A stretch of DNA of 64,000 nucleotides from Pyropia haitanensis (taxonomy: Eukaryota > Rhodophyta > Bangiophyceae > Bangiales > Bangiaceae). Positions 34,661 through 47,364 of the stretch are shown here, piece by piece; the first letter of the stretch is position 1, and each line of letters begins with the position of its first letter. The stretch lies in contig SDUX01000008.1 of assembly GCA_008729055.1 (NCBI GenBank), positions 1,240,001-1,304,000 of the forward strand, in the 5' to 3' direction. The notes below the pieces were generated by a model. The model worked only from the letters and a program-made list of their open reading frames with translations, ran no database searches and was not told the origin of the DNA. A program made the translations under genes and the position numbers.

Positions 34661-35160
34661 GTGACGGATGCGGCAGGGGCCAGCCGACAGCGATGTGGGC
34701 GGCGCCCAGCCAGCGCCGGTCACCACCCCGCGGCCGCGGCGGTGACGGTGGCGGCGGGGAGATGTCGGCCGGCCACACACGGCGGCGGCGCGGGGTGGGG
34801 GTCAGGCGCCACCCCGTCGGTGACGGGCGCAACCGAATACGCCGCCGCCACCCCCGCCGCCGCTACTGCCGCGGACGGCGACGTCCCGGTCGGCAACACC
34901 GCCGTCACGGGTGCCACCGACGCTCCGCCAGGCGCCGTCACCGCCGCCGCGGACGGCGCTCGCGCGCCCGCCGCCGTTGTGCCCGCCGCCGAACCGGGGC
35001 TGGAGGCAGGTGGGGGGGGCGCGGCGGCGGCGTCCTACGCCGACCTTCCATTTGTCTATGACTTCCCCACCCACGGCCGTGTCGTCAACCGCGGCCGCAA
35101 ACGGCGGCAGCGGGTCCCAAAAGCCGCTGTGCCCTTTGGCAGCGCCGCCTCCGCAGCCGC
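34661..35160 (+). CDS. Possible exon ahead of the minisatellite
   Basis: A plus frame reads through an Ala/Val/Pro-rich part into a balanced, protein-like stretch at about 35030-35135 (SYADLPFVYDFPTHGRVV, then NRGRKRRQRVPK). It then enters the tandem repeat in the same frame. There is no ATG at the beginning of the frame, so it would need a 5' exon. No family is recognised. Confidence 0.3.
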
Positions 35161-35199
35161 CACGCCCGCGGCGGCGTGCCGAGCCCGCGCCGAGCCCGG

Positions 35200-38100
35200 C
35201 CCCCCGGTAACCACCGCGCGGATGGCAGCGCCCAGAGCCTCAGCGGCCGCGCCAGCAACACTCACCACGTCGGGCTCGGCGCAGACGGCGGCACCTATCG
35301 CCACGATGGAGGGCACTTCAGCGGCGCGCCCCGCGACGACGGCGTCGCCGACGGCAGCGCCCAGCGCCATGACAGCGGGCACGCCGGCGGCGTGGCCGAC
35401 AATCACGGCTACGCTGACGGGAGTGACGCCAACGGCGGCGATGCTGACGGCGGCGCCCAGCGCTACGACGGCGCGCGCGTCCGCGGCGCGCACCACAACA
35501 GCGGCAACGCCGACGGCGGCGCCCAGCGCCACACGGCGGGCACGCTGGCGGCGCGCCCCACGACGGTGGCGACGCCGACGGCGGCGCCCGGCCCCCCAAC
35601 GGCCGGCAGCGATCCGCCCTCGCGCCGGCGATGACGCCGAAGACGGCGCCCAGGGCCACGATGGCGGGCACACCAGTGGCGCGTTCAAAGACGTCGGCGA
35701 CGCCGATGGCGGCGACGACGACAGAGGCTCCCAGCGCAACGACGGCGGGCACGCCGGCGGCGCGTCTCACGCCGGCGGCGACGCAGACGGCGGCACCCGG
35801 CCGCTCGTCCGTCGGCAGGCCAGTCATCCGTCGTCCGGTGGCCGCGACGCCAGCGGCGGCGCCCGGCGTCGCCGCGGCGGGCCGGCGGCGATCCTCCACC
35901 TCGGTGGCAACGATGCTAACGGCGGCGCCCGGCGCCACAACAACAGGCACGCCAACGGCGAGCCCCACGACGTCGGCGGCGCCGACGGCGGCGCTCGGCC
36001 TCTCAATAGCCGGCGGGCGGCGATCCGCCCCCGACGGCGACGACGCCGACGTTGGCGCCTGGCCCCACGACGAAAGGCAACGCGGCGGCACCCCCGACGA
36101 CGGCGGCGACGCCGACGGCCGCGCTCAGCCTCGTGACGATGGGCACGCCGGCGGTGCGCCCCACAACGGCGGCAACGCCCGCGGCGGCGCCGACCGCCTC
36201 GGCAGGCGGCAGGCCGGCGGCACGCCCCAGGATGGCAGCCACGCCGACGGCAGCGCCCGGCCCCTCGCCGGCTGGCGGGCGTCGATCCGCCTCACGGTGA
36301 TAACCACACCGACGGCGGCGCGCAACCCGTCGACGGCGGGCCGGCAACGATCCGCCTCCCTGGCGGGGGCGACGCCGACGGCAGAACCCCGTGTCCCTCG
36401 ACGGCCGGCGGTTGGCGCTCCCCAGCACCCCAGAAACGACGGCGCCGTCGGAGGCGTCCAGCGCCACGACAGCGGCCACACCGGCGCCGCACCCAACGGC
36501 AGCGCCCACGCCCATGGCGTCGCCCAGCGCCACGACAGCGGCCACGACGGCGCCATACCCTACGGCAGCAGCTACGCCCACGGCGGCGCCAAGCGCCACA
36601 CCGGCGGCGACGTCGACGGCGGCACTCAGCGCCACAACGGCGGGCCGGCAGCAATCCGCCTTTCTGGCGACGGCGACGCACAAGGCGGCGCCGACCGCAA
36701 CGACGGCAGCCACGTCGGTGCCGCACCCTACTGCAACGGCTACGCCCACGGCGGCGCCAAGCGCCATGACCACGGCCACGCCGGCGACGCGCACCCCAGC
36801 GGCGACGGCGCCATCAGCGGCGCCGTGCACCACGTCACCGGCGACGTCGCCGGCGGCACACAGCGCCACAACGGCGGGCCGGCAGCAAACCGCCTTCTTG
36901 GCGACGCCAACGCCAATGGCGGCGCCAAGCGCCACACCGGCGGCCACGCCGGCGACACGCTCCGCAACGGCGACGGCAACGACGGCGACACCGCGCATCA
37001 CGCCAGCGGCAACGCCGACGGCGGCACGCAGCGCCACAACGGCCGGCCGGCAGCAATTTGCCATCTGGACGGCGGCGACGCCGACGGCAGCACGCAGCGC
37101 CACACTGGCGGCCACGCAAGCGACGCGCACCCCAGTGGCGACGGCGCCGACGGCGACACCGCACCCCACGACAACGGCAACGTTGACGGGGGCACGCAGC
37201 GTCACAACGGCGGGCCGGCAGCAATCCGCCTTCCTGGCGGCGGCGACGCACAAGGCGGCGCCGACCGCAACGACGGCAGCCACGTCGGTGCCGCACCCTA
37301 CTGCAACGGCTACGCCCACGGCGGCGCCAAGCGCCATGACCACGGCCACGCCGGCGACGCGCTCCCCAGCGGCGACGGCGCTGACGACGGCGCAGCGCAC
37401 CACGACAGCGGCAACGCCGACGGCGGCACGCAGCGTCACAACGGCGGGCCGACAGCAACCCGCCCCTTTGGCGGCGGCGACGCCGACGGCGGCGCCAAGC
37501 GCCACACCGGCGGCCACGATGACGACGCGCTTCCCAGCGGCGACGGCGCCGCCCGCGGCGCCGCGCACCACGTCGACGGCGACGGCGACGGCAGCACGCA
37601 GTGCCGAGACAGCAGCCACGCCAACGCCGAACCCCACGACACCAGCGACGTCGACGGCAGCACGCAGCGCCACACTGGCGGCCACGCCGGCGACGCGCTC
37701 CCCAGCGGCGACGGCGCAGATGGCGACACCGCGCACCACGACAGCGGCGACGTCGACGGCGGCACGCAGCGCCACAACGGCGGGCCGGCAGCAATCCGCG
37801 TTCTCGGCGGCGGCGACGCCTACGGCGGCACGCAGCGCCACAACGGCGGGCCGGCAGCAATCCGCCCCTTTGGCGGCGGCGACGCCGATGGCGGTATCGC
37901 AGATGACGGCGCCCAGGGCCACGACGGCGGCCACGCAGGTGGCGCGCCTGACAACGGCGACGAAGACGACGGCGACGGGCAGTCAGCGATCCAAAGCCCG
38001 ATGGCGGCGGCGCGTACGGCGGTGACGGCGACGGCAACGGCGACGCCCGCCGCGTCTGCGGCAGGCAGTTGACAATGCGCCCCACGACGGCGGCCAAGTC

Positions 38101-38300
38101 GACGGCGGCATGCAGCGCCTTGGCGGCAGGCACGCCGGCGGCGCGCCCCACACCGTCGGCGATGCCGACGGTGGCTCTGGACGCGTCGGCCGCGGGCAGA
38201 CCGCGAGCTAAAGCCCAACGGCGGCGACACCGACGGCAGTGTCCGCCACGTCGGACTGGCAGTCGGCGATCCTTCCCACGGCGGCGTCAACGCAGACGGA
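35200..38300. repeat. Coding-like minisatellite, about 63-66 bp unit, with higher-order structure
   Basis: Tandem imperfect units all in multiples of three. One plus frame reads as repeats of GGTQRHNGGPAAIR, GGAKRHTGGHAGDALPSGDG and similar; another plus frame is Thr/Ala/Pro-rich (TAAPSATTAGTPAA); one minus frame is Val/Ala-rich (VALGAAVGVAAVV). Larger blocks recur, for example the block starting DAQGGADRNDGSHV appears near 36675 and again near 37248, about 0.57 kb apart. Because unit length preserves frame on both strands, open frames here are not evidence of a gene. Confidence 0.75.
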
Positions 38301-38840
38301 GGCGCCCAGCGCGACAACCGCGGGCACGCCGGCGGCGTGCCCCACGACGGCAACGACGCCGACGACCGCGCCCATCAACACGACGGCAAGCCGGTGGCGA
38401 GCCACCGCCAGACCGCGGCGACACAGACGGCGGCGTCCAGCACCTCGGTGGCGTGCAGGTCGGTGGCGCGCCCCGCGGCGGCGGCGACGTCAACGGCGGC
38501 GCCCAGCGCCTCGGCGGCGACCATGCAGCGATCCCCCCTGCAGGCGGCGGCAACGCTGACGGCAGCGCTCAGCGCCTTGGCGGCGAGCACGCCGGTGGCG
38601 TGCCCCACGCGGTCGGGAAAGCGGCGATCCGCCCCCCGACGGCGGCGACGCCGCTGGCGCCACACGGCGCGTCCTCGCCGGCCAGACAGCGATGCGCCCA
38701 AACGGCAGCGGCGAAGCCGACGGCCCCGGCCAGGGCCTCGGCGCCCGCTACACAAACGCGCCCCATGGCGGCCACACAGCCCACAGCGGCCGACAGCGGC
38801 TCGATGGCTGCGTCGCCCCCGGCTGAGCAACCCGGTCTCG

Positions 38841-38965
38841 GCGGCCGCGACGCCGATCCGTGTCAAGATGGCCGCGGCGCCGATCACTCCCAAGGTGGCC
38901 GCGACGCCGATCCGTCCCAAGGCAGCCGCGTCGCCGATCCGCCTCACGGCGGCCACGCCGCCAAT
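38841..38965. repeat. Short 33-bp tandem repeat
   Basis: About three to four imperfect copies built on GCCGCGACGCCGATCCGTCC, reading GRDADPSQG-like in one frame. Sits at the degenerate right side of the larger minisatellite. Confidence 0.6.
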
Positions 38966-40721
38966 GGCGGCACCGGCCGCCGCCGTGGCCACACTGGCGA
39001 TACTCACATCCGCAGGCGCTACGCCGGGGGCCGCGCCGAGCGCCTCGGCGGCCGCCACACTGACGGGAGCGTACAACCCCTCGCCGGCTGCGCCGCAGAG
39101 CTACTCCAGGACAGGCGCACCACCGACGGCCGCGACTGCGGCAGCGGCAACAGCACCATCAGAAGCCGCGCCCGTAGTGGCAGCTGCGACGATGAATGCC
39201 GCGGTGGCGACAGTGACGGCGGCAACGCCAGTGGCCGCGACGGTGGCACCGACAGCGGCAGCAACCAGCTCTACACCGGCGCCAGCCACAACAGCCGCCC
39301 GGACAGCAGCTACGAGCGGCGCCCGTCGCGATGGCTGCTGCGACGGCGGCCTTGCGACGGCGGCGACAGATGCCGCGGCGGCGGCAACAACAGGCGCCGC
39401 GGCCACCGCAGCCACGGACATCCCGCTGGCAGCAGAGAGAGACGCCAGGTCGTCTGCAGCTACAGCGGCAGCATGAGCGCCCGCGACCACGGCAGCAGCG
39501 GCGGTGACCAGGTACGCCGCGGTATCGGCTGCCAGACGTGGCCCACCGCGTCAGCGGCAGCGACAGACGCCGCGGCCGTGGCAGCCACAAATGCGGCCGC
39601 AGTCGCCGCGACAGACGCAGAGACCGCGGCAGCCACATCCGCCACGTCACCGGCTGTGGCAGAGGCAGCGACAGAATCAGCCACAGACGCCGCGGCGGCA
39701 ATCGTCACAAAAGCGGCCCACCACAAAGCCCGCAGACCCACACGCCGCGGCGGTGCTAGCGACCGAGTCTGGGGCGGTGGCGGCGGCAGCATCGCGGCGG
39801 CAGTGACAGTGACAGCAGCTGTGGCCGCGACAGCGGCAGCGGCAGCGGCCGCGTCAGACACCGCGGTGGCGGCCAACACAGCGCACCGCCGGCGGTCGCC
39901 GCAGCGGCAGCGGCAGCCACATAGACCGCGCTGGCGGCCACGTCACAGACTGCTCACCCCGAAGGCGGCACCGACGAAAAACGCGGCGGCGGCAGTGTCC
40001 TTGGACTGTGCCAACAGCGAAAAGGCGCCCGCAGCAGGGCGCCGTCGCCTGAGGCAGGGGCGCCGCCGACGACGGGGACACGCAGTCGATACGGCAACAG
40101 CTAAAACGCGACGCCGCCGGACGGTGATGGCGCCAACGACAGGGCCACAGTGTCGACCGCGGGCGGGAGTGGCGCCCACGATTGGGCCGCTGGTGGAAAA
40201 CAGGCGGTGACGAAAGCGGATAGGGGGACCCCAACAGCGGAGAGGCGACGCCAAAAGCGGGGCGACGGCGTCACCACGGCGGGCCGTCACAGAGTGGAGC
40301 AGCGCCGACAGCTGTATGGCAGCCTCGACGGCGAGGCGGGGAGCACAAAACCGTAGCGCCAACGGCGGCGACAGCGTGGCACCGACGGCAGGACGGCGGG
40401 ATCGACGCGGGCGGGGACACATCGCTGCCGGTCGATGTGCTCTACCAACCGCGAGTAGCTACGCCAAACCCGTGGGGGAGACCCGCTACACCGACGAAAC
40501 GGCGACGCAAGCGGGGGCGACGCGGCGCCACCCGCACCCATGTCCTCACTGCGCGCCCAACCAACGCTAGACCAATCCGCGTCGGCAGCGGGCGGCGCCA
40601 TTGAGCTCCATCACGCAACTGCGCAGCAGCAGCTGCGGCAGCCGCTGCGGCAGCGACAGCGACACCCGTCACGGCAGCAGCAATGGCCGCAGCGGCTCCA
40701 GGCGATGCGGCGGCGGTCACG
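38966..40721. other. Degenerate trinucleotide-rich region
   Basis: GCA/GCG/GAC-rich sequence with Ala/Thr-rich open frames on the plus strand (AAAVAATDAETAAATSAT) and Ala/Val-rich frames on the minus. It looks like decayed minisatellite. No gene supported. Confidence 0.4.
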
Positions 40722-43700
40722 GCAGCGACACAGGCCGTGGTGGTGGCAGCGCCATCCACGGAAGCAGTGGACACGGTGGCCGTACAAGCCGCGACCGCGG
40801 CAGCGTCAGCAGCGCCACCGCGCAGCGGCAACACGAACGGGGATAGCGACGGAGACTGCCGCGCTGCCACCGCGGCCGCGAGGCCCAACGGTCGCGGCGA
40901 AAACAGGAGTGGCAGCGGCAACGACCGGTAAGAACAGTGACGCCATCGATGGGGGGGCCGCCACAAGAGCCGGGTGACAGAGGCGAGGGAGTCTTGTCGC
41001 GGCGAGAGCATAGCGACAACCATGCACCGGGGGAGAGGCGGCCGACGACACGAGCGGCGGCATCACGACAATATCAGCTCCAACGACAGCAGCGGCAGCG
41101 GCAACGCCGCGGGGAGGCACCAGTAACGACTGCGGAAAGGCAGCAACAGCGTCGGGGGTGGCCGCGGCAACCACGACGGAGAACCGCCTCAGCGGGGGAC
41201 GGCGGCAGCGGCAAAAAGGGGGGTCACGTGCGGCGGCATCATGACGGGGGGGTGGGGGGGCGGGCAACGGCAGCGACGCGGGATGTGGCGGCGGTAGGAG
41301 GCCACGTCGACGAGATCGCGGCGGCGACAAATGAGGGCACACCGCCACGACGGAAGCGCGTGGCCGACGCCACACGTCAGGCGGCCGCGGCGTAGGGGGG
41401 GGACGCCGGCACGCCGCGAAGGGCGGCAGCGGCCGCAACAGAGCGGCAATGACGACAGGCGACGGCGACAGGCGGCGACGACACAGCAACGCGTTGGTGA
41501 CCGCAACGACGGGGGGGACGTCCGACACGACCGTGGCGGCAACGCGCCGAGACGTGGCCGCCCGACACGTCGATACAGCACGGATGCGGCGGCAACAAGA
41601 GGCGGCCGCGCCTGCACGATGGCGGCGAACCGAGCGACGCGGGCGTGCCGCCGCCCGATGGGGGGGCTACAACATCCACACACGCCCGCCCGCTGCCGCG
41701 ACGGCACGGGCGGCAGCACCGACGGCGGATGTGCCATCGACGACGATAGGCGTGACCGTGACGCGCGGAGCGGCCTTCTGAAAGACAAGCCGCCGCTGAC
41801 TCGCGAGGAAGGCGGCTTGACGGCTGTCTGGGCGGCGGCAGCAACTGCGGGGGGGGCCGCGACTGCAAACGGATGACCGACGGCGGAGACGGGTTGATGA
41901 CGGGTGTAGACGGACAGCGGAGAGGCGGCGTCACCACCGGGGGGGGGCAAGCTTGTCAACGGGAGTCGGGAGTACCAGCCGTGAGCAGAGAACACCCGTG
42001 AGGGCAGAGGGCGGCCACGGCGGGTGGTGCGGCTGGACAGTGGGGCCGCCAACAGCCGCACCGCGGGCACGCCAGCGGCGCCAGGGAACAACGGCACCGA
42101 CGGATGGGGGGGGAGTCGCGTCACAGCAGCAACGAGAGGGACGGCGGCTTGACGACGGGGAGGCAGTGGCGAAGCCGGGATGGCCGCCACAACCGCAAGG
42201 CCGTCGGCCGGTGCGACGCCAGCGGCGCGGGTCGACGACGAGGGGTAGGTAACGACGGATCCAAGCGGCACGACGTCAAGGATGCGGCCGCAGCGACGGG
42301 GGTAGTACTCCAGCAATGGCGGGGTGGTTGGCGGCGCGGCCGTAACGACCGAGGTGAACGCCGAGACCGCCCGGGCGCGGCGGCAACGCCACGAGCACGG
42401 TCCGCCACCACGCGAGCGCGGCATCGACGATGGGCCGGACGGCACCAACGATGGCAGCGAGAGGACGGCCGCCACAGCCAATAGCGTCGACGGAGAGACT
42501 CGACCAGTGAGGCGCCACAATGCCAGGACGGCCACGCCGACACCGGTCTGGGTGGGCTTGACACGGACGACGGGCGGCGGCACGACCCTGCGTCCGCGAT
42601 GGCGCCACGCTCCGAGCACGCGCCGCAGCCCGCCGGGTGGCGGCAGGAGTGACGGGGCCGCTGCCATGAGGACAGTGGCGGGGCGACGCCCATATCGACG
42701 GGGGGGTATGGGTAACGTCGAAGGACGTCGGAGAGGTAACGAGGTGGAATGGTACCGACAAGCGAGCGGCGGCCAGGGCGAGCGGCGGACACCGTCGACA
42801 GCAAGACACGCAGCACCAGCAGCAAAGCGGGCCGCCGCGCTGTCGCGAACGCCGCCGGCGCGGTGGACGTTGCGTCGCGTCGGGGGAGTGGCGGGCGCGG
42901 CGTGGGGCGGGCGGCGGTGGGCACGCGGCGCGTCGGTATATATACGGTTCGACCCCCCCCCCTCGGCCCGTCTCCCCCGCCGCTCGTCCCACCCGACTGG
43001 TCGCGGCGCTACCGCCGCCGCCGCCGCTGCCGCCGCCACCGCCGCTACTGGAGCACACGCCTTCCAAGCCCAAAACGGCAAGCGATACAGGGGGGGGGTG
43101 AAGCTGCTCCCGCCATCCCACCGCCGCCGCGCGGCCATGGTGTCGCCTCCAAAAGCTGGCAACGGCCCGGCGGTGCGTGCTGCATCCCCGCCTTGGCGGG
43201 AGCGCGGGAGGGAGGGCGGGTGAACCGGTTCCGTCGGGGGAAGGAGTGCGTGCGAGGATAGGGGTGTAGGCGAAATGTGCAAGGGGCGGGAGAGCCACGA
43301 CCACCCGCGGCCGCCCGTCGCTCGTCAAAGTGTGGCGCGGGCGGCAAGGGAAGGCCGCGCGTCTTGGTGCGGCGATGGCGCGAACGCATGATCGAGTGGC
43401 GGGGCGTCGGGCTGGGTCAGCGGCAGGAAGAGCAACGTCAGCGGCCGATGTGGAGTGCAGGAGGCGCGCGGTTGCGAGTCGCTCGCCGGCCGGGCGCGCC
43501 AAGTCTGCTCGTGACAGCGCGGTGTGCGCCGCCGCGGCGTGGCGCGAAGCGACAGCAGTCGCCGCGACGCGCAGAGGGAGACAGGGGACGACGGCAGCGT
43601 GCGGCGGCCGCGGTCGGTGGCGGCGTCGCGCGCCCGCCGCGGTCGGGCGGCGGCCAGCACGCGCGGCCGCCCCTCCGCGGCGGCGGGAGTACGGTTCGCG

Positions 43701-44545
43701 CACCGGAAGCGGCGGGTGTGGCGGCAAGGTCGAGCTCAACGCCCCTCCCCCTCGGCGCGCGCCTCTGTCCAGCCGCCCACCAGCGCGAGGCCGTGCTGCA
43801 ACCCGAGCGCAGTGAGCAGTGCTGGCTGTGGTGCCCCGCGCAGCCGCTCCCGCCGTCACCGGCCGGCCGCGGCGGCCGGCACATCCCGCGCGCGCCACCG
43901 GGCGGCCGTCGGCCGCTCCCGCCAGCGAGCGTGCGGCCGCCATCCCCGCCACCACCGATGCACATCACCCCCTCCTCCCGCCCCCCCCCTCAAGCCACAA
44001 TGCCGCCACCAACGCCGGCGCGTCCGCCGTCGGGCGCCGCGACCCGAGCCGCCGCGGCCGGCGGCCGCCCGCTGCCACTGCCACGCAGCACCACTGCCGT
44101 CGCCCGTCCGACGCGCGCAGCCGCCGGCGCCACACGAAGCGCGGGGAGGAACACGTTGAAACGAGGGGGGGAGGGGGGGGGCGGAGTAGCGCGGGAGGCG
44201 GGGAGAGGACGGCGGGTGTGGACCGAGCCGTGGCCCACGCCGCTGGCGGGGGTGTTGGTGGCTCGTGGTCGTGGCGCGGGGGGGTCGTTGCACGGGGGGG
44301 GCGCCCGCGCGCTCACCGACGGAGGCCACGGTGGCGCGTGCCGTACCGTCGTCGCCGGGGCGCGCGACGTCCGGCGGCCGTAAACGTTCCGTGCAGGCTG
44401 GTTTGGATTGGGGGGGAGGGGATGGTCGGCGGGAGCGTCGTGGGACGGGTGCGCCGCCTGCCGGCGAGGTCGGCACGCAGCGGCAGCCGCAGCGGATCTG
44501 TGGCGGGAGACCACCTGGCGGCCGGCGGACGGGTCTCGGCCAGCT
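40722..44545 (+). repeat. Left arm of a 3.8-kb inverted repeat
   Basis: This sequence is the reverse complement of 60170-64000, about 93% identical in the stretch I aligned base by base. The left arm's inner border is near 44545. Its outer border is unknown because the partner is cut at the window end; 40722 aligns with base 64000. Long frames are open in both copies, but substitutions are spread over all codon positions, so coding is unlikely for the frames examined. Confidence 0.9.
42937..42944 (-). promoter_or_regulatory. TATATATA element in left inverted-repeat arm
   Basis: A perfect TATATATA in very GC-rich DNA, oriented so that a transcript would run leftwards, away from the enclosed island. 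The same element is at 61779-61786 in the other arm. Function is inferred from sequence only. Confidence 0.4.
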
Positions 44546-45375
44546 GCTGCGCTTTTGGCTTCTCTCCCTACCGCCGCGGCACGTCCGTCATTTTGTGTGG
44601 GGTGTAGTCTGGTCGACCATTGGGACCCACGATGCATTCAACCGAGAGAGGATGTGGGCTGGGGAACCGTGTTGCAGGTTGTGCGCGGGACCGCGCTCGG
44701 TAAGTCAGTCTGATCCGGAGGACATTTCCGAGGACAGAACGTGCCCAGAGAGGTTTCTTCTTTCCCCCGCCTCGGCGACCGCTCCGGGCGCGTGTTGGGG
44801 CGGAGAGGTGCACCCGCAGCGCGCCGCGCCCACCCATACCCGCCTACCGCCCACCCCAGACTGCGGTGGGCGAGCACTCCCCACCGCCGACGCGCCACCC
44901 CCCCCCCCCCCCCACCCGTGACGATTTCTTTTCTACAGGAGATCGCGCTCGCGTGCCAAGCGCGCGCGCGCGCGCACGCGCCACGCCGCGCCCGGGATTT
45001 TTTTTCTTGTTCGCGCGCCCCTAGCTAGCTAGCCATGGCAGCTGTCGCTGCAAGCGCGGTCCCCCTTGCGTGCGCCCTGACAACAACGCTGCGTCTAGGA
45101 TTCCCCGTCGCAGGGCGAGCCGGGACGAGTGCCGAGCCGGCAGCGTCCCCCACCGGGACGGCCGCCATGGCAGCCATCATCCGCGCCTCGCGCTGTCGCC
45201 GGTGCGCCCCGGCCGTGACGTGACAGTAGCCGCCGCCCGTCTCCCTCCCTCATGCCCGTCGCGCACACCCGCAGGGGAACCGTGTGCGGACGAGGTGCTC
45301 GGAAGGGCCTTGCGGTCCAACAGATCAAGCCACACGAGACGACTGGCGTGTCAATAGAGCCTACGCCCACGCCCT
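44546..45375. other. Inner flank of the left arm
   Basis: Contains an alternating CG run (about 44962-44978) and TAGCTAGCTAGC (45022-45033) directly before an ATG at 45035. That ATG opens a 62-codon frame (MAAVAASAVPLACALTTTLR) with an N-terminal shape like a signal or transit peptide, but it ends without a domain and is close to the transposon border. It may be a truncated first exon or chance. Confidence 0.35.
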
Positions 45376-45505
45376 GCGCAGTGCGACCAAACCCGTGGAC
45401 CCCTGGAAAGCAAAATTTGGCCGGGATCGGGCGTGCGCGGGCGTGCAGCGGCGTGCAAACCCCCCTCGACGATATCGCAGAGGCCGATTTTTCAAAAAAT
45501 ATGCC

Positions 45506-45988
45506 CTGTAGCGCCGCTCCGTCGTCCGTGCACGGGCTCCGGTGCACTTTTTTTCCACCCGTACATGGAGGGCGTACTAGTACTCGTACTGGACCTCGAC
45601 CATATCGCCGGAGGGCGTGCACGTCGTTCTCCGCCGTACGACAAATCGCAGTGCACGAGGACGCCTGTAACTCGTGCCGCCGATGCACAAGTTAGCTCTG
45701 GAGTCGTGCAAGCGATGACGATGCACGGGTTTCTCACTCGGCCCAGTCGAGGAACGTGAAACTCGTGCAAAAGTCGGTCACAGTAAACCTAGAATTACAC
45801 ACATTTCAGCGACAGTGCGTCGCCATGTGAGCAGGCCTTCCTGAAACTACTGGGTACACCCGACCACAGAGCCCTTCATTCCGTGATGTTTGTCCGACAT
45901 GATGGACTGACTCGAACCTAAGCCCATCAGATGGCCCACACAGGAAGCCCATTGCACGGCGGTTGCCCAATCAGCAAGGACGTTATGG
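45506..45988 (+). repeat. 483-bp direct repeat, copy 1
   Basis: Nearly identical to 48928-49410 at a constant offset of 3422 bases; I find two substitutions (both G to A in copy 2, near 45574 and 45623). It contains six to seven GTGCA pentamers. Similarity stops abruptly at both ends. Confidence 0.9.
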
Positions 45989-46004
45989 CAAGACGGGAAA
46001 CTCT

Positions 46005-46028
46005 AGGGTTGACGGGCCCGTCAACCCT
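46005..46028. repeat. 24-bp perfect palindrome, start of a palindrome-rich section
   Basis: A perfect palindrome centred on GGGCCC with arms AGGGTTGAC and GTCAACCCT. Right beside it CAACCCTGGC (46022-46031) is reversed as GCCAGGGTTG (about 46050-46060). The phrase GTCAAGGCTGCGTCAAGG occurs here (about 46032-46050) and again near 46655-46673, suggesting a small nested element of about 0.65 kb. Confidence 0.6.
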
Positions 46029-46739
46029 GGCGTCAAGGCTGCGTCAAGGCCAGGGTTGGTGGGGGGGCGATTCCATTCGGCGTTCGGTTTCGCGAATACG
46101 GCGGATTCGCCGAACTGCGTAGACGTTCGACCCGAACGACACATGCAGCGAATACACGTGGCACCAACTTGGCCACGTTGTGCTGTATTTGAGGACGTCC
46201 ACACGTGCGTCGCAAGGTTGTGCCGGGCCGTCCTGGAATATTCATCTTGCACACAGAGTCGCAGCACACAAACTGCGCGGCACAGCGGCGGGAGCAGGTG
46301 AACCGCCTGGCCGTTTCGAGGACCTCGCCGCACTGCCTCTGCAACCGCGCACGGGGGATACGTTGCTGGAGCGGCTTGTGGCCGCTGCCAGTCGGTTGTC
46401 ACTGAACAGCGCCGCGCGGCAGCTCACGATGGACACTCCGCATCCACTGCGCTCTGTTGACAGGTCCAGGTGGGGGCGATATAGAGCCGCCGCCATTATT
46501 TTATTTTTGTATGCTCCTATTATGAATGAGACGGTTGGTAGAATTGTAATAACGCTGTTGTAATTCTACCCGAACCGCGTTCGGTTTCGGAAACTGCAAT
46601 TGCACCGTATTCGCGTAACGCTGGTCTGGTTCGGGTGTAACGACGCAACCCTGGTCAAGGCTGCGTCAAGGCTGCACCCGGAGATTGGCAGTCGGAGATG
46701 TACTTCACCGATTGGGTATTTTGGGTGTGGACCTCGGCA

Positions 46740-47331
46740 CTGCGGTGGCAGCGCGCACCAGGGCGGCGCTGCCGCCGCCGTTCCCGCCACCGCCGCCCCC
46801 GCAGGCGGCTGCCCCTGCCCCCCCCGCCGCCGCCACGGTCGCAGCCGGGTGCCCCCGCCGACGTGTCCGCGGGTGCCCCCGCCCCCACCGCGGCTGCCCC
46901 CGCCCCCACCGCGGCTGCTGCCGCCCCCACCGCGGCTGCTGCCGCCCCCACCGCGGCTGCTGCCGCCCCCACCGCGGCTGCTGCCGCTCCCCCCGCGGCT
47001 GCGCCGCCCCCGCCACGGGCAGCCACCCCAGCCCCCCATGTCGCGAGCTGCCCCCCCTGCACCCCTGCCACGCGCTGCGCCCCCCGCCACCCTGGCCCAC
47101 ACCCGCCGCCACCGCGGCTGCCGCGGCTGCCGCGGGGGGCGGCCGCGGCCGCCGCGGCCGCCGCCGCCGCCGCCCGCCGCCCACCGCCGCCGCTGCCGCC
47201 GCGGCCGCCGCGGCTGCCGCGGCGGGCGGCCGCGGCCGCCCGGCACCGCCGCCTCCGCCCCCGCCGCTGCGGGCTGCAGCCGCCCCGGCTGCCGCTGCCG
47301 CCCCCGCCGTTGCTGCCGGCCGCCGGCCGCC

Positions 47332-47364
<33 letters not shown>

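Noticed and set aside
35200..38300. CRISPR-like array
   Set aside because: Units are contiguous, imperfect and have no unique spacers; this is a minisatellite in a eukaryotic genome.
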